64,000 nucleotides of DNA from contig CAYXBA010000015.1 in NCBI GenBank assembly GCA_964463135.1, positions 1-64,000 of the forward strand, written 5' to 3'. This document shows positions 35,895-45,171 of the stretch, in pieces. The notes under the pieces were generated by a model, which was given only the letters and a program-made list of their open reading frames with translations, ran no database searches and was not told where the DNA came from. How positions within the stretch are numbered: position 1 is the stretch's first letter; each line of letters starts with the position of its first letter. A program made the position numbers and the translations under genes. This DNA comes from UBA6898 sp964463135 (GTDB lineage: Bacteria > Nitrospirota > Thermodesulfovibrionia > Thermodesulfovibrionales > UBA6898).

Positions 35895-37225
35895 ACAGTC
35901 CTCACGTCCTGATAGATTTCAAGGGGAAACCTCTGCGCTGTTTTCGGATCGCTTCCGTCAGCGGCAAAGGACCTCAGTTCGGCCTGATAATTCCCGACCT
36001 TGCCGGTCTCGGCTGAGGTTAAAGTGATAGAGCAGACCCTGGCACTGATAACGGTGCAGGCCCTGCTGAATATTGCTGTATCATTATCTGAGTCGAGGTC
36101 TTCCTTGGCCGTAAAATATACGATACGGTTCGTAAGATCCCAACCAGAAGGCAGTGTGAAGGTAAACGCTGTCGCATCTCCCCGGGGTATCCGCTGAGGA
36201 GAATCATCGACCACTGTCGCATACCCCTTCAGGAAACCGGGGGTGAATTCTCCGAACGCCGACGCATAGCTCGATACGAGCGTCTCGACCGCATCCTTGA
36301 CGTTCTTTAGCGTCTCCACGGTCCAGCCCTCGCCCTTGATTTCATCAAAGCGCGCCTGCAGCTCAGTGGATGTGTCGATGTTGTCGAGAAGGGTCTTGAG
36401 TGCTGCCAAACCGTATGTGACACTTCCTATTTTGGCCTGGAGGTCTGCAATAGCAGCATTATCGGGGGCCGTATAATCAGCAGCCAGTAAGGGAGTTGTC
36501 GGGATAGCATTCACGCTGGTCTGCGACGCCCTGGTAGCCACAGCAACGCCTACAGCCGTCACATTACCCTCTGTCGCAGGCGCAGCCGGCACCCTGGCGT
36601 TGAGTTCTGCAATACCGGTGTTATCCGGAGCTGCCGGCATCGCAGAGATAACAGCATTCTTGTTAGAACTCGCGTTGGCCTCGGATGCCGCAGTCTTGGC
36701 AGCGTCGTAGGCCCCAGTAAGAGTCATAGCGTCCCCGGCTCTGGCGGGAGCGTAGTCGGACTGGGTTGCCGCAAGCTTGACGCGCTCGGTGGACGCCAGA
36801 GAAAAACCGGTCTTGTCTGTTATCGTTCTCACGGCTGCAGACCAGATGTCTGACACGAGAGTGCCAAAGCCTGTAACGGTCCTCGTTGCGTATTCCCACA
36901 CTCCCTGGGCCGTCAGTGTGGATCTCGTGGATATCTTCGCATCCAGATTGTCAAACCGTGCATCACCAGACTGAACAGGAGATCCCAGTGCTGAGATTGA
37001 AACTCCTATTGCCGATATCCCTGCATTGTCAGGAGCCGCGGGGATCGCCGCAACGATGGTATTCTTATTCGTCGTGGCATTTGCCTCAGACGCGATCACC
37101 GTTGCCGGGATCCGCACGTCGTCAGCCTGCAATGGTGTATCTATCGCTGCCAACACCTCCACCTTGTCACTTGTTGCCTCCGACCTTTTTAGCGCATTCC
37201 TCAATCTGCCCGTATTATCAATCAT
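35891..37225 (-). CDS. Baseplate/fibre-type protein with repeated module
   Basis: The 444-residue Ala/Asn/Thr-rich protein has a duplicated motif: ASEANATTNKN plus PAAPDNAGI near residues 45-70, and ASEANASSNKN plus PAAPDNTGI near 180-205. The C-terminal about 110 residues resemble the immunoglobulin-like BppU N-terminal domain (FTLPSGWDL, YQAELR). It is probably a fibre or baseplate subunit. It overlaps the adaptor gene by 4 bp. Confidence 0.6.
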   Translation of the reverse strand: MIDNTGRLRNALKRSEATSDKVEVLAAIDTPLQADDVRIPATVIASEANATTNKNTIVAAIPAAPDNAGISAIGVSISALGSPVQSGDARFDNLDAKISTRSTLTAQGVWEYATRTVTGFGTLVSDIWSAAVRTITDKTGFSLASTERVKLAATQSDYAPARAGDAMTLTGAYDAAKTAASEANASSNKNAVISAMPAAPDNTGIAELNARVPAAPATEGNVTAVGVAVATRASQTSVNAIPTTPLLAADYTAPDNAAIADLQAKIGSVTYGLAALKTLLDNIDTSTELQARFDEIKGEGWTVETLKNVKDAVETLVSSYASAFGEFTPGFLKGYATVVDDSPQRIPRGDATAFTFTLPSGWDLTNRIVYFTAKEDLDSDNDTAIFSRACTVISARVCSITLTSAETGKVGNYQAELRSFAADGSDPKTAQRFPLEIYQDVRTV

Positions 37226-37235
37226 GATTTCTCCC

Positions 37236-38855
37236 TTAGTCCGCCCATCCGCCGAATGATCTTATAACTCTCGCGATCGTGAAGGTTCCATTCAGATTGG
37301 TGATTGTCTGTTTTCTAACAACACAGAATGCTTCAGAATCCTTGTAGTAATCCCAAGACACTCCATTTATGCTGTCCACTAAAATATTGTTGGCATTGAC
37401 ATCTGCAAGAGCAGTTGGAGTGGTAAGGAGGAAAGATCCAACGTCCGCGGGTCTGATCTCTATGTCCCAGTTCGGTAGACCAACGATCGAAGTAACAGGA
37501 CTATTACCAGACACAAAAACTATCCCAGCCCGGCAAGGATCAGGGAGAGTAAGCACTCCATCAGTTGGGCCGACTGTAACTGCAAGATTGGATCCGGCGG
37601 CGGTGATGATCACATCGCTCTGCCCATTCACCTCAGTATAGTTCATACCCTTTCCGACATGAACAGTCTGAGAGTTTACAACATACCCATTCGACGCAAG
37701 AACTGTTACATTCTCCCCGGTCTCTCGTGTATACACACAGGTTCCGTCAACACAGCAACCTAATTCAACCTGTGATCCTGCCACAAAGTTGTTGCCGTTG
37801 GAATAATCAATGCGTACTTTTTGGCTCCCGCCCCAGATTACAGCGGTTTCGTTATAGGGTCTGATATCTATCGCCGCCACTCCAGAGCCTATAGATAGTC
37901 GGGTGCAAAAATCTCCTATTTCAATCGACAAGTGCGTGGGATCACCGGGATTATGACTAAAAACTGTATCGATCAAGTAGTTAGGATACGTCTGTCCGAT
38001 CTTGATTCCGATATAATGAAGAGGATCGTAATCAAAAGGTATAATCGGGACATTAAGAGTGTCATAACCCTTTACTACATGATTGAGATAGTTTGGGCAA
38101 GAATTATCAAAGCTCATCTCGGTGTTTCCGGTGAAGCCGATAAAACCTAATGAGGTTACGCCCACCCCATAAGCTCCAGCGGGTGTATCAGCGGTAAACG
38201 TTACAAAGAGACCAATACCGTTAAGGTTCGCGTCTTTCAATTCATAGGGGACTCCGGCGGTAAGTTCCACTCCGGTTTCGATATCAGCCCCGAACCCTTG
38301 TCGATAGCTCATTAGTAGACCTTCTGCTATGTCGATATACCACGTCCCGTTTACATCGTATTCATTCCCAGATACACTGTAATTGAGAGGGAAATATGCG
38401 GTCGGGGTGAGATCAATGCTGAGATAAGCCCCTCCGCCCGATGGTCTCGAGAATAGCTGTCTCCGCTTAAATTTCATTCCTCTGAAGTCAGCACCTATGT
38501 CGATACCGTGCTTTGATACCATTCTCCTGATGATCCTGCCACGATCGAAGGACACCCCAAGATCACAGGTGTTGGTTGATACCAGCTCATAGTAGATAAT
38601 ATCGTCAGGATGATCAAGTGACTGGACTACAGGATTTAATTCTGATGCTGATATCGCCTCAACCACAATGGTCTCAGTTGGCCCAGTATAATATTCCGCA
38701 GGATCGGTATCGGGAATTTTATGGTAGGTTCTGAACTCAAAGGCGTACTTCTGTAGAGGGATCAGGCTAGACGCATTGCGCAATGCAAGCAAATCCACAT
38801 ATGTCGTTTGCTTCACTCCATTTGCTCCGTTGACACCTTTTACTAACATCTTCAT
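37236..38855 (-). CDS. Fibre-block protein, beta-rich
   Basis: The 539-residue protein is dominated by Gly, Thr, Asn and Val with predicted beta strands. It has Cys in CCVDGTCVY and a Gly-rich middle. It lies within a block of fibre-like genes and overlaps the previous one (ATGA). It is likely a tail fibre or adhesin component; no named domain. Confidence 0.5.
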   Translation of the reverse strand: MKMLVKGVNGANGVKQTTYVDLLALRNASSLIPLQKYAFEFRTYHKIPDTDPAEYYTGPTETIVVEAISASELNPVVQSLDHPDDIIYYELVSTNTCDLGVSFDRGRIIRRMVSKHGIDIGADFRGMKFKRRQLFSRPSGGGAYLSIDLTPTAYFPLNYSVSGNEYDVNGTWYIDIAEGLLMSYRQGFGADIETGVELTAGVPYELKDANLNGIGLFVTFTADTPAGAYGVGVTSLGFIGFTGNTEMSFDNSCPNYLNHVVKGYDTLNVPIIPFDYDPLHYIGIKIGQTYPNYLIDTVFSHNPGDPTHLSIEIGDFCTRLSIGSGVAAIDIRPYNETAVIWGGSQKVRIDYSNGNNFVAGSQVELGCCVDGTCVYTRETGENVTVLASNGYVVNSQTVHVGKGMNYTEVNGQSDVIITAAGSNLAVTVGPTDGVLTLPDPCRAGIVFVSGNSPVTSIVGLPNWDIEIRPADVGSFLLTTPTALADVNANNILVDSINGVSWDYYKDSEAFCVVRKQTITNLNGTFTIARVIRSFGGWAD

Positions 38856-39577
38856 GCTATCACCATCGCTTCAGTGACGAACGTCCTGTATGTGCCGGCT
38901 GTCTGCTGGAAGGTTATCTTGAGTCCGTATCGGTTTGCCAGTCCTGTCACGAGGATGGCTGGCACAGCCTGCACATCGGAAAAACTCTGAGTGTCGAATA
39001 ATTTATAAGCTCCGGCTGCAACCATACGAGCATAGAATCGTATCGTCACGGAATCACCCGCTTGCAGAACTGACAAGTCCAGCTTAATGTTATCCAGAAT
39101 CCAGTTGTCGGCAGGGGCATCATTAATGTACAATTCCTGCTCCGTTCCATCAGCCAGGATGGAAGCCTCGGATCGCGTGAGCGATGAAGCAACAGAATTA
39201 ATGGCGTTGACCACGTGGGTTTCCATGTTGTCCTCAAGCGCCAGCCCACCAGCCAGCATCTCAGCGAGTGTCGGGTGACTCTCTGACTCTGCGAGGATCA
39301 GGGCGGTTTCGGATATGATGTCAGCGGCCCTTACCGCATCAATAGAGATGTCTTTGTATCGGTCGAAATCCTGCAATGTTGCCCCGCCGTCAATCGTCCC
39401 GGCCAGGTCATCAGCCCCGGCATAGGTGAACCCATACCAGCCGCCACCCATCTCGCTGATAGCGGGCTGAGGATCAAGGTCGCTGTTGTCAGATACCAGC
39501 TTGAGGCTGCTCCATGTCGGAGCCAACCCCGTTGCAGGAACACCCGCATTGCTGAAATATTTTTTATAGATTCCCAT
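38852..39577 (-). CDS. Fibre-block protein with beta-sandwich C terminus
   Basis: The 241-residue protein starts within the stop of the large fibre gene (TAATG). Its first half has GGGWYGFTYAGAD and its second half a beta-rich domain ending QTAGTYRTFVTEAM. It is probably a fibre or receptor-binding accessory. Confidence 0.5.
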   Translation of the reverse strand: MGIYKKYFSNAGVPATGLAPTWSSLKLVSDNSDLDPQPAISEMGGGWYGFTYAGADDLAGTIDGGATLQDFDRYKDISIDAVRAADIISETALILAESESHPTLAEMLAGGLALEDNMETHVVNAINSVASSLTRSEASILADGTEQELYINDAPADNWILDNIKLDLSVLQAGDSVTIRFYARMVAAGAYKLFDTQSFSDVQAVPAILVTGLANRYGLKITFQQTAGTYRTFVTEAMVIA

Positions 39578-41775
39578 TAGTTCCCGCCTCCGCTGGTAGG
39601 TTTCCACCAGTCCGTGAAATTAAACTGCATGTGCGATTCGCCCTCTGACCATAACGCATCATGCCGGTTGCCGCCTTTGTAAAGCGCGTTATCGATATAA
39701 ACCTTGCAGGACGCGGCGTATTTCTTCATCCATATCCGATACGTTACCTTCCCCACCTGAAGCGGGGTGAATGTCACCGGGATATCAAACCATGTTGTGT
39801 TGTCGCTGAGGACCGCCGTTGATACTGCCGTGGTGGTTGTCGCCTGAGTCGCGTGGTTGTAGTATTCGGCCTCGATGTATAGTTCTGTGTTAGTGGGGAA
39901 ATTTCCGGCCCATCCCTCGCCCTTCACCTTGATGCTCCGTGTCTGCGCCGCTGCTGGTACGTTGTCCTCAGTCCATGTGCCTAACACCTCTATCGGGTTG
40001 ACGGTGGAGCAGTTGGAGAGGGGGGCGACCTCGATTGACGATGCTGCGCCTCCGGTGCGGAGGGTGGTGGTATTTTTGATCACATCGCCGAACATGGCGT
40101 ACTTGCGATGGTCGCCGAAGACTTGGTTATAGTGTTCAAAACGGACGTTGGATTTGTGATAGCGGAGTATAGTGTTTCTTCCACTATATATTATAGGATC
40201 TCTATGCACTGCATTGACTATCTGGCAATCGAGGCTGCTAATGTCAGCTGAGTCGTGCACAACATCAGCCGTATTAGCTAGCAACGTGCCGGCATTATAG
40301 GCCAATTTGCCACTAAACTTTCCGGACGTTTTATCTATGCCGTTGAGATTCGAGTATATATTTGCCGATACTGTCGCTTTAGTTAATAATTTTATTGCCG
40401 AGGAGTTGGAAAACAAATTACCGGAAATTGACGTGTTAGTGCCGTAGGTTGCGACATTGGCGCTAGAAAACCCGTTGGCGTTCAGGCTATTATTGGAGCC
40501 TTGATATACACCAGTCCCGCCCTGTGAAAAAATTATTCCCTGTATTGACGATGATGAGTGATTAGCGAAACCATAAAAACCGTTTCGCAGCACGGAATTT
40601 GTAAATACCGATGAATACCCGTTCGTCCACTGATACAACCCGATCAACGCCACATCCGACACAGTACAAGACCCCGCAACAGTGGCATTATCAACGACCC
40701 TCGGCCTCAACGTGTTATACTGCCCGATCCTCCGGTCAGCGTTGAGCTTCCCGATTATCACGTTTCTGCCGGGGTATACCACAATCCCGCCGCTGTTGAA
40801 TGTCGCTCCCGGTGCGGCCTCGCCGATGGTGATATCTGTGTTCGCGCCGTTCAACGTCATCGAGTGGATTGAGGCACGGAGAACGTCTGTGTTGTAGTTG
40901 CTGTATGCTGCGTTTTTGTGGATCAGGATTTCGCGACCGGAGAGGACTTCTTTGACGGATACGTTGTCGATATCCCCGTCAAACGCGCTTGTCGGCGTCA
41001 GTGCCAGTGTCCCGGTTGTGCCGGCAATCATATAATGCGTGAACGTGGCATTGCCCGTATCGGCATCCATAGTCACGCCGCCGAATGACGGTGTTATGGT
41101 TCCGGTGGTGCTGTTGCTGATGGCATAGGTGAGTTTGTAGAGTTTGCCTACCACTCCGGCAAGTCCGGCCTGTGTAAGTGCTGATGTACTGCCTGCGGTA
41201 TGTCTGGCGGTTGTCGCTGCGTTCCATGCCCAATTAGTACCAGTCCATCCGGTGAGGTCGGTTGCAAATGTCCCATTGGTGACTGACTCGACAGGGGTTA
41301 ATACCTCATTCGCCCATTTCGCAGTATAATCGCCCACCACGCTCACAACCCTGCCGCTTGACCACGTTGCGGAGGTCACGGTATTATCGCTTGAGCCGTA
41401 GAATGCAGGATCACCGACAAGGTTGATGACTCCCCCTGCTGCCTTTGTGATCCCTTTGGCGTTGTCTGCCGTGGTGTTCCATTCAAGGATCAGCGCGTCA
41501 CCATTGGCCACCATATTGCCGCCGCCGAGATTGCCTGTGCTGGATAGGGTAAGGTCGTTATGGTTGAACAGGAGCCTCCGGACGCCCCCGGCTTTGTGCG
41601 TCAAGGTTCCGTTGACGGTGCTGGCCCCGAGTTCGATCGTGCTGTATACGTCAACGCTCACGGTATGCCCTGCCGCAATCGTGAATGTATCTCCTGCTAT
41701 GGAGGGATAACCGCCACCGCCCCATGTTGCCACGTTAGAGAAATCGCCTGATCCGCTAGAATTGTATGCCGTCAT
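39577..41775 (-). CDS. Tail fibre or tailspike with beta-helix
   Basis: The 732-residue protein is rich in Asn, Ser, Thr and Gly. It opens with a G8/PGDxxxI-like start (SGDFSNVATW, GDTFTIAAGHTVSV), then a carbohydrate-binding-type region (about 170-270), then a long right-handed beta-helix with ladders of Asn/Ser. The C-terminal domain may bind sugar. No enzymatic residues are clear. It likely contacts the host surface. Confidence 0.7.
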   Translation of the reverse strand: MTAYNSSGSGDFSNVATWGGGGYPSIAGDTFTIAAGHTVSVDVYSTIELGASTVNGTLTHKAGGVRRLLFNHNDLTLSSTGNLGGGNMVANGDALILEWNTTADNAKGITKAAGGVINLVGDPAFYGSSDNTVTSATWSSGRVVSVVGDYTAKWANEVLTPVESVTNGTFATDLTGWTGTNWAWNAATTARHTAGSTSALTQAGLAGVVGKLYKLTYAISNSTTGTITPSFGGVTMDADTGNATFTHYMIAGTTGTLALTPTSAFDGDIDNVSVKEVLSGREILIHKNAAYSNYNTDVLRASIHSMTLNGANTDITIGEAAPGATFNSGGIVVYPGRNVIIGKLNADRRIGQYNTLRPRVVDNATVAGSCTVSDVALIGLYQWTNGYSSVFTNSVLRNGFYGFANHSSSSIQGIIFSQGGTGVYQGSNNSLNANGFSSANVATYGTNTSISGNLFSNSSAIKLLTKATVSANIYSNLNGIDKTSGKFSGKLAYNAGTLLANTADVVHDSADISSLDCQIVNAVHRDPIIYSGRNTILRYHKSNVRFEHYNQVFGDHRKYAMFGDVIKNTTTLRTGGAASSIEVAPLSNCSTVNPIEVLGTWTEDNVPAAAQTRSIKVKGEGWAGNFPTNTELYIEAEYYNHATQATTTTAVSTAVLSDNTTWFDIPVTFTPLQVGKVTYRIWMKKYAASCKVYIDNALYKGGNRHDALWSEGESHMQFNFTDWWKPTSGGGN

Positions 41776-41903
41776 TATCCTATCCTCTCAGCCAGCCACA
41801 ACGCCCCGTAGACGCAGAGCCAGACCATGGCCCATAGTACGGTGTAGTAGATCACCGGCTTCCACAACCCGTGCCATGATGTCAGTTCTATTGGGTGGAT
41901 CAT
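41775..41903 (-). CDS. 42-residue single-helix membrane protein
   Basis: The frame is coupled at both ends (ATGA from the previous gene, TAATG to the fibre). It encodes one hydrophobic Trp-rich helix (VIYYTVLWAMVWLCVYGALWL). It may be a holin-like or fibre-associated membrane peptide. Confidence 0.5.
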   Translation of the reverse strand: MIHPIELTSWHGLWKPVIYYTVLWAMVWLCVYGALWLAERIG

Positions 41904-42433
41904 TGCAAACTCACCCCAATGTTATTTGTCGCAGTCGCCGTGCCTTCATTCGTCACCCGGATATACAATTTCTTCGGTAAGGGCTGTGTCTGGATCGTCA
42001 CCGACTCCCCTGACGTTGCATGAGACATGCGGCACCAGGCTATCGGGTTCGGCCCCGTAGGCCATGACCCTACCCCTCCCCATGCGTTGTTTTTGGCATA
42101 TAGGGCTATCATGGTATCGTACAGGCTGTCTATCTGCCCCGCATCAGTCGTCAGGATCATGTTGCAGTCCTGAGCCTGGTCAACACTTGCCATGACCGCC
42201 GATATGGATTTCAGTGCGGCTGATGTATCAACCTGAAAATATGCACTCTGTTTCGGCCCGAGGCTAATCTTTGCGGCCTTGCCGGGAGTCAGCACGGTAT
42301 AGTTATGATTTGTCACCGGCGGCGTTACCGGAGGCACCACGGGAGGCGTGACAGGGGGTGTTACCGGAGGGGCAACGACCGCACCTGAATCCGCTATCAA
42401 TACTCCATCGCTGTAGACTGTTATCCGTGGCAT
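41900..42433 (-). CDS. Pro-rich linker protein of the fibre/lysis region
   Basis: The 177-residue protein has a Pro/Val/Thr-rich linker (about residues 21-41, repeats of VTPPV) joining a short N-terminal strand domain to a C-terminal beta-sandwich ending NNIGVSLQ. Such linkers are common in surface or fibre proteins. AGGAGATAAT precedes the start. Confidence 0.5.
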   Translation of the reverse strand: MPRITVYSDGVLIADSGAVVAPPVTPPVTPPVVPPVTPPVTNHNYTVLTPGKAAKISLGPKQSAYFQVDTSAALKSISAVMASVDQAQDCNMILTTDAGQIDSLYDTMIALYAKNNAWGGVGSWPTGPNPIAWCRMSHATSGESVTIQTQPLPKKLYIRVTNEGTATATNNIGVSLQ

Positions 42434-42445
42434 ATTATCTCCTTC

Positions 42446-42619
42446 TCATTGATGGCATGCCGCGCATCTATGCGTACTCGCAAATTGATACTCAGCAATC
42501 CGCTCCACTGATATTAGTTTTCTTTCATGCATTGAATTTATAGTGATCATGGCGCCACAACTACACATACTCAGAAGAATCATGGCAGCGATAAGGGCTA
42601 GGGTTTTATTGTCGTTCAT
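42446..42619 (-). CDS. Small lipoprotein, o-spanin candidate
   Basis: The 57-residue protein starts after AAGGAGATAAC. It has a hydrophobic N terminus with ILLSMCSC, a lipobox-like site, and ends RCAACHQ. Together with the membrane-anchored protein encoded just upstream in the operon it could form a spanin pair that breaks the outer membrane. The assignment is by position and topology. Confidence 0.45.
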   Translation of the reverse strand: MNDNKTLALIAAMILLSMCSCGAMITINSMHERKLISVERIAEYQFASTHRCAACHQ

Positions 42620-42621
42620 AG

Positions 42622-43179
42622 TTATCTCCTTATATAGGCCTTAATCATGGCCTTACCTTCCGGTCTGCTGTTGCCCTCGATGTATCCGGCTACCCTGATA
42701 TCCCCCAACCGCAGAAACGTCCAGCGAGCGTCAATCTGTGCCATCTGCTGCCCGTGGGTATCTATACCGTACCCGCCGCCTATTTCCCATTCATTCGGGA
42801 CATCGAAGAAGGGTAAGGGCATCTGCTTTGCAATTATCCGGCTACTGCCATCCTGAGTATTCAGGAGCGCGACCGCGTTTGTCTTGCCTTCATATGGGGG
42901 TATCTCTGCCGTTGCTATCGCCTGCTGGTTCACATCGTCCTTGACCCAATCGGGCAACTTCAGCTTTTCGACAATCTTCTCTTTTTCGATGGTTATAACT
43001 TCTTTCGGCCCTGGAACCTTGACGGTTTTGATTTTGGTCACGGTTTTGACTGGTTGCGCCTCATTCCATACCGGAAGCGCCCTAATATCTGCAGGCTTGC
43101 CATACCAGCCCAAAGCTGCACCAATGCCCAGGGCCGCCAGCACCACAACCGCCAGTATCCCCATCCCGCGCCATTTCAT
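42622..43179 (-). CDS. Membrane-anchored protein, i-spanin candidate
   Basis: The 185-residue protein has one N-terminal membrane helix (about residues 7-25) and a charged helical stretch (VKTVTKIKTVKVPGPKEV to EKLKLPDW), with a beta-rich end. It overlaps the previous gene by 4 bp and precedes a small lipoprotein. Topology fits an inner-membrane spanin, though the globular end is unusual for that family. Confidence 0.4.
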   Translation of the reverse strand: MKWRGMGILAVVVLAALGIGAALGWYGKPADIRALPVWNEAQPVKTVTKIKTVKVPGPKEVITIEKEKIVEKLKLPDWVKDDVNQQAIATAEIPPYEGKTNAVALLNTQDGSSRIIAKQMPLPFFDVPNEWEIGGGYGIDTHGQQMAQIDARWTFLRLGDIRVAGYIEGNSRPEGKAMIKAYIRR

Positions 43180-43688
43180 TGCTTCACCGCCCCTTGTTTG
43201 GTATCGGCCGGGCGATGAGCGACATACATATCGCGCCCAAAGACCAGTACAGCGGTTATCGCCGCAGCTCCAACGATAACGGCAACCTTGAAGGTCCAGC
43301 TCTTAAGAACCTTGACGGTCCGGATAGCGGGTTCCTTCCCGAGTTCGGCTGAAACTATTTTTTCGACATCTTCCTTTTTGAGCATGTTGTCGGCGATATC
43401 CTCGATCCTCTTGTCCCTGACCGCAGATTGCTCATCCCTGGCGGCTGCTTGTGCATCTCTCGCTGCAGCTCCGGTTTCAAGAGAGCGCAGGCGCCCGAAC
43501 ATTTCGTTGCCGTTGCTTTCGACAACCTTCTTGAGGTCTCCTATTTCCCGGCCGATACTGGACATGCTCAAGCTCAATATCTCCTTTATAGAGTCCATTC
43601 CGAGTTCGTGCTGCTTGACCAAAGCTTTCTCTATCCGGTTCGCTACACAAGCCGGAGAGCTGCAGGGGTCGCCGTCTTTACCCATCAT
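43176..43688 (-). CDS. Coiled-coil membrane protein, holin-accessory candidate
   Basis: The 170-residue protein has a central coiled coil (about residues 30-115) and one membrane helix near the C terminus (TFKVAVIVGAAAITAVLVFG). It overlaps the transglycosylase gene by ATGA. It may help the holin or anchor the lysis complex. Confidence 0.5.
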   Translation of the reverse strand: MMGKDGDPCSSPACVANRIEKALVKQHELGMDSIKEILSLSMSSIGREIGDLKKVVESNGNEMFGRLRSLETGAAARDAQAAARDEQSAVRDKRIEDIADNMLKKEDVEKIVSAELGKEPAIRTVKVLKSWTFKVAVIVGAAAITAVLVFGRDMYVAHRPADTKQGAVKQ

Positions 43689-44611
43689 TTCAGCATCCCC
43701 CTATATAGCCCGGCATATTTTCTGATCTTCACTGGGTACTCAAGGTTGACTCTGCATAAATCAAGAATTTTCCCGCCCCTGAGCTTAATCACATTTCTTC
43801 GGCACGCTGCCGCTACGTCATCGGGATCGCACGACCCAGCCCTTGATATCTCCCGGTTCAGATTACCCATGCCGCCGTTGTAGGCCCTAAACATATAATC
43901 AATCCTCACCGACTCGGGTTCCCTACATTTCACGGCAACATACATCTGTCGGTCGTACAGCAGCCCGGCGCGTATGCCCCACTGGGCCTGAAGCATTTGT
44001 GCGGCATCTCCAGACAGCAGCGTCGGATTCTTTTTCTTTAACTCGTCCCAGGTGACATCGAGGACCTGGAGGCCTCCGTAACTGATAACCCCGGTAGCCT
44101 CACGCCGGGTAGCGGTCATTCTCCATGCCGATTCCGCCTGAATCTGCCCCGCAAACAATTCAATATCGGGTCCTCCGGGCCATACCCGGTTATATTCACG
44201 GGCAAGAACGTCCATGTTGTCCCATGCAGTTGCCGGTATCGCGTTGTGGCAGCGTCCGCACTCAGCCCCCATCGCCTGCCCACGTAACAGCATCCCGGCG
44301 AGAAGAACGACGGCAAGTAGGATAACGGCATACAAAACAATTCTGGCCGCAAGCATGCCCACGGCAAGAAGAGCCCGGGCGGGATCGTTGAATTCCCACG
44401 CCCTGTTTATTTTTGCTCCAACATCCCAATGATATTTCCCGAGCAGCTCCTTGCCGACAAGGTGCGCCAGGATCATGGCAGCGGAAAGAACGGTCCCAAG
44501 GAAGGTCAAGGTTTTCAGGACCAACGCAAAATCCCATAACGCTGCAGATACCAGAAATATTGCAATCGGGATCTTTAACCGCCATAGTTCGTTTAGGAGC
44601 CGGGCAATCAT
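43685..44611 (-). CDS. Membrane-anchored lytic transglycosylase (endolysin candidate)
   Basis: The 308-residue protein has about three N-terminal membrane helices (13-31, 36-52, 82-109). They are followed by a soluble SLT domain: GQIQAESAW with catalytic Glu160, GVISYGGLQV and AYNGGMGNLNR. It would cleave peptidoglycan glycan strands. The motif CGRCH (118-122) has the form of a heme-binding CXXCH, possibly by chance. It lies in the lysis block. Confidence 0.82.
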   Translation of the reverse strand: MIARLLNELWRLKIPIAIFLVSAALWDFALVLKTLTFLGTVLSAAMILAHLVGKELLGKYHWDVGAKINRAWEFNDPARALLAVGMLAARIVLYAVILLAVVLLAGMLLRGQAMGAECGRCHNAIPATAWDNMDVLAREYNRVWPGGPDIELFAGQIQAESAWRMTATRREATGVISYGGLQVLDVTWDELKKKNPTLLSGDAAQMLQAQWGIRAGLLYDRQMYVAVKCREPESVRIDYMFRAYNGGMGNLNREISRAGSCDPDDVAAACRRNVIKLRGGKILDLCRVNLEYPVKIRKYAGLYRGMLK

Positions 44612-44616
44612 GGTCG

Positions 44617-44787
44617 TTATCCCTGATCCTTGCTGTTGATCCGGGCCTTGGCCTGGCTGATAATGTCACTGGCTTTGGAGCGTCCGAGCGTCAGAACGTT
44701 TGCAATCCAGTTCGCAATCTCGGGATGCTTCCGGGCCACAAGCATGCCCACAACAAACACGATTAAATGAGATATGGCTAATTTCAT
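44617..44787 (-). CDS. Small membrane protein of the lysis block, holin candidate
   Basis: The 56-residue protein has one N-terminal helix (LAISHLIVFVVGMLVA) and a polar helical end. The start follows AGGAGG 7 bp upstream. It directly precedes the lytic transglycosylase, a common holin position. Confidence 0.55.
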   Translation of the reverse strand: MKLAISHLIVFVVGMLVARKHPEIANWIANVLTLGRSKASDIISQAKARINSKDQG

Positions 44788-44796
44788 GGCAGCCTC

Positions 44797-45099
44797 CTAT
44801 TTCTTAAAAAATTTCTTCATCATCAGGTCATTCTTGGCAGCCCTCGCCGACAAGGTATCTTCCAGTTTGAGGCCGTTGGGACCACCGATATCGGCAAGAG
44901 TTGTAGTCTGACTGGGTATCTGCTGTGTCTGTTCTTCATCTATGAATTCGCAAACCTGGCGTGCCCGCTGCGACCCGTCAGGTGTCCATTTCGCTTTTGT
45001 AGTTGCCATATCGAAGAGGGATTGGTAATCAATGCTCTCGGGGCCAACCTCGGCACCCTCGATGTACCCCATAAAATTAACCAGCATTCTGATTCTCAT
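44797..45099 (-). CDS. Unknown protein after the major capsid gene
   Basis: The 100-residue protein starts at 45099 behind AAGGAG. It has a helical middle (SQRARQVCEFIDEEQTQQ) and a Lys-rich end (MMKKFFKK). It lies between the capsid-gene hairpin and the lysis genes. It may be a minor head or regulator protein; no family is recognised. Confidence 0.5.
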   Translation of the reverse strand: MRIRMLVNFMGYIEGAEVGPESIDYQSLFDMATTKAKWTPDGSQRARQVCEFIDEEQTQQIPSQTTTLADIGGPNGLKLEDTLSARAAKNDLMMKKFFKK

Positions 45100-45126
45100 A
45101 CAAATCTCCTTGTAAGGATTAATTTC

Positions 45127-45167
45127 GGCGGGAGGGCGAACCCTCCCGCCATACAAATGCAGGCCGG
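45127..45167 (-). terminator. Hairpin and conserved element after the major capsid gene
   Basis: The minus-strand element CCGGCCTGCATTTGTA (45152-45167) lies just after the stop. A perfect 10-bp stem (45127-45136 with 45141-45150) follows, with a UUCG loop on the transcript, an exceptionally stable hairpin. It lacks a T run, so partial termination or mRNA stabilisation is likely. The same element and a similar hairpin follow the tail tube gene. Confidence 0.65.
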
Positions 45168-45171
45168 TTCT

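Noticed and set aside
35891..41775. Diversity-generating retroelement acting on fibres
   Set aside because: No reverse transcriptase or template/variable repeat pair is seen in the window.
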